This document shows, piece by piece, positions 4,710 through 5,020 of a stretch of DNA of 5,020 nucleotides. Origin of the DNA: Syntrophales bacterium (lineage in GTDB: Bacteria > Desulfobacterota > Syntrophia > Syntrophales > UBA2192). A model generated the notes under the pieces. That model had not been told where the DNA came from, searched no databases, and was given only the letters and a program-made list of their open reading frames with translations. The position numbers were made by a program, and so were the translations under genes. The stretch is from assembly GCA_025454095.1 (NCBI GenBank), contig JALOPC010000143.1:1-5020 (forward strand), in the 5' to 3' direction. Numbering within the stretch: the stretch's first letter is position 1; every line of letters starts with the position of its first letter.

Positions 4710-5020
4710 TCAATACTGGATGATCTTCCGGAAGGAGTCGAGGTCGAGGCTTGCGGCCCCCACCAGGACCCCGTCGATGTCCTTCTGCGCCATGAGCGCC
4801 CCCGCGTTGGCGGGGTTGACGCTCCCCCCGTAGAGGATGCGGACCGCGTCCGCCCGTTCCACCCCGGCCATGCGCTCGATGAACTGCCGGATGAAGCGGT
4901 GGACGTCCTCCGCCTGCTCGGGCGAGGCCGTCCTTCCCGTCCCGATGGCCCACACGGGCTCATAGGCGACAATGGAGCGCCTTATATCATCGGCGGGAAG
5001 ATTATTCAATCCCTCTTTTA
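4710..5020 (-). CDS. tpiA: Triose-phosphate isomerase, C-terminal part (5' end beyond the window)
   Basis: The last 103 or so residues of triose-phosphate isomerase, the cytoplasmic TIM-barrel enzyme that interconverts dihydroxyacetone phosphate and glyceraldehyde 3-phosphate in glycolysis and gluconeogenesis. AYEPVWAIGTG contains the catalytic glutamate and the start of mobile loop 6. ILYGGSVNPANA is the next phosphate-site loop, and IDGVLVGAASLD is the last. In that last motif the usual GG reads GA, a mild substitution next to the phosphate-binding backbone. The frame continues past the right edge, since the residues KEGLNNLPADDIRRSIVAYEP before the motif match the internal part of the family, so no start lies in the window. 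TGA at 4712-4710 is the stop. secG follows in the same operon. Confidence 0.97.
   Translation of the reverse strand, partial: KEGLNNLPADDIRRSIVAYEPVWAIGTGRTASPEQAEDVHRFIRQFIERMAGVERADAVRILYGGSVNPANAGALMAQKDIDGVLVGAASLDLDSFRKIIQY

Overview
The window is GC-rich bacterial chromosome with tight coding and clear intrinsic terminators. The gene content suggests an anaerobic, organic-acid-metabolising bacterium, possibly a deltaproteobacterium/Desulfobacterota or syntroph type. It combines two CoA-transferases of the kinds used in fatty-acid, aromatic or acetate metabolism with a tpiA-secG-tRNA-Leu housekeeping block. This taxonomic guess is inference from context only.

Layout. Positions 1-752 (minus strand) hold a left-truncated, zinc-ribbon IS1595/ISXO2-type transposase-like gene. 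Positions 753-1145 are a non-coding divergent spacer with a strong GC hairpin, a small dyad and a candidate promoter. Positions 1146-2363 (plus) encode a family III (CaiB/BaiF) CoA-transferase, followed at once by an intrinsic terminator. Positions 2485-3981 (plus) encode a 498-residue acetyl-CoA hydrolase/transferase of the Cat1/AarC/YgfH (succinate CoA-transferase) type. It is followed by a 7-bp-period microrepeat and a long-stem terminator. Positions 4071-4194 are a convergent spacer with a degenerate 8-bp-period pyrimidine repeat and a foldable GC segment. On the minus strand, running in from the right edge, come tpiA (3' part only), secG with a TTG start, and tRNA-Leu(GAG) with its own near-consensus promoter and terminator.

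How the genes work together. The two CoA-transferases belong to unrelated families: aspartyl intermediate in family III, glutamyl intermediate in the Cat1 type. Both could move CoA between short-chain or other acyl acids, with the Cat1-type enzyme probably linking acetate or propionate and succinate. A terminator lies between them and each has its own strong ribosome binding site, so co-transcription is not assured. The tpiA-secG pair is translationally tight, and a GAG tRNA-Leu follows it as leuU follows secG in E. coli. Nothing in the window amounts to a clearly new multi-gene system. The more unusual signals are the two short tandem microrepeats, with periods of 7 and 8 bp, in the convergent intergenic zone.
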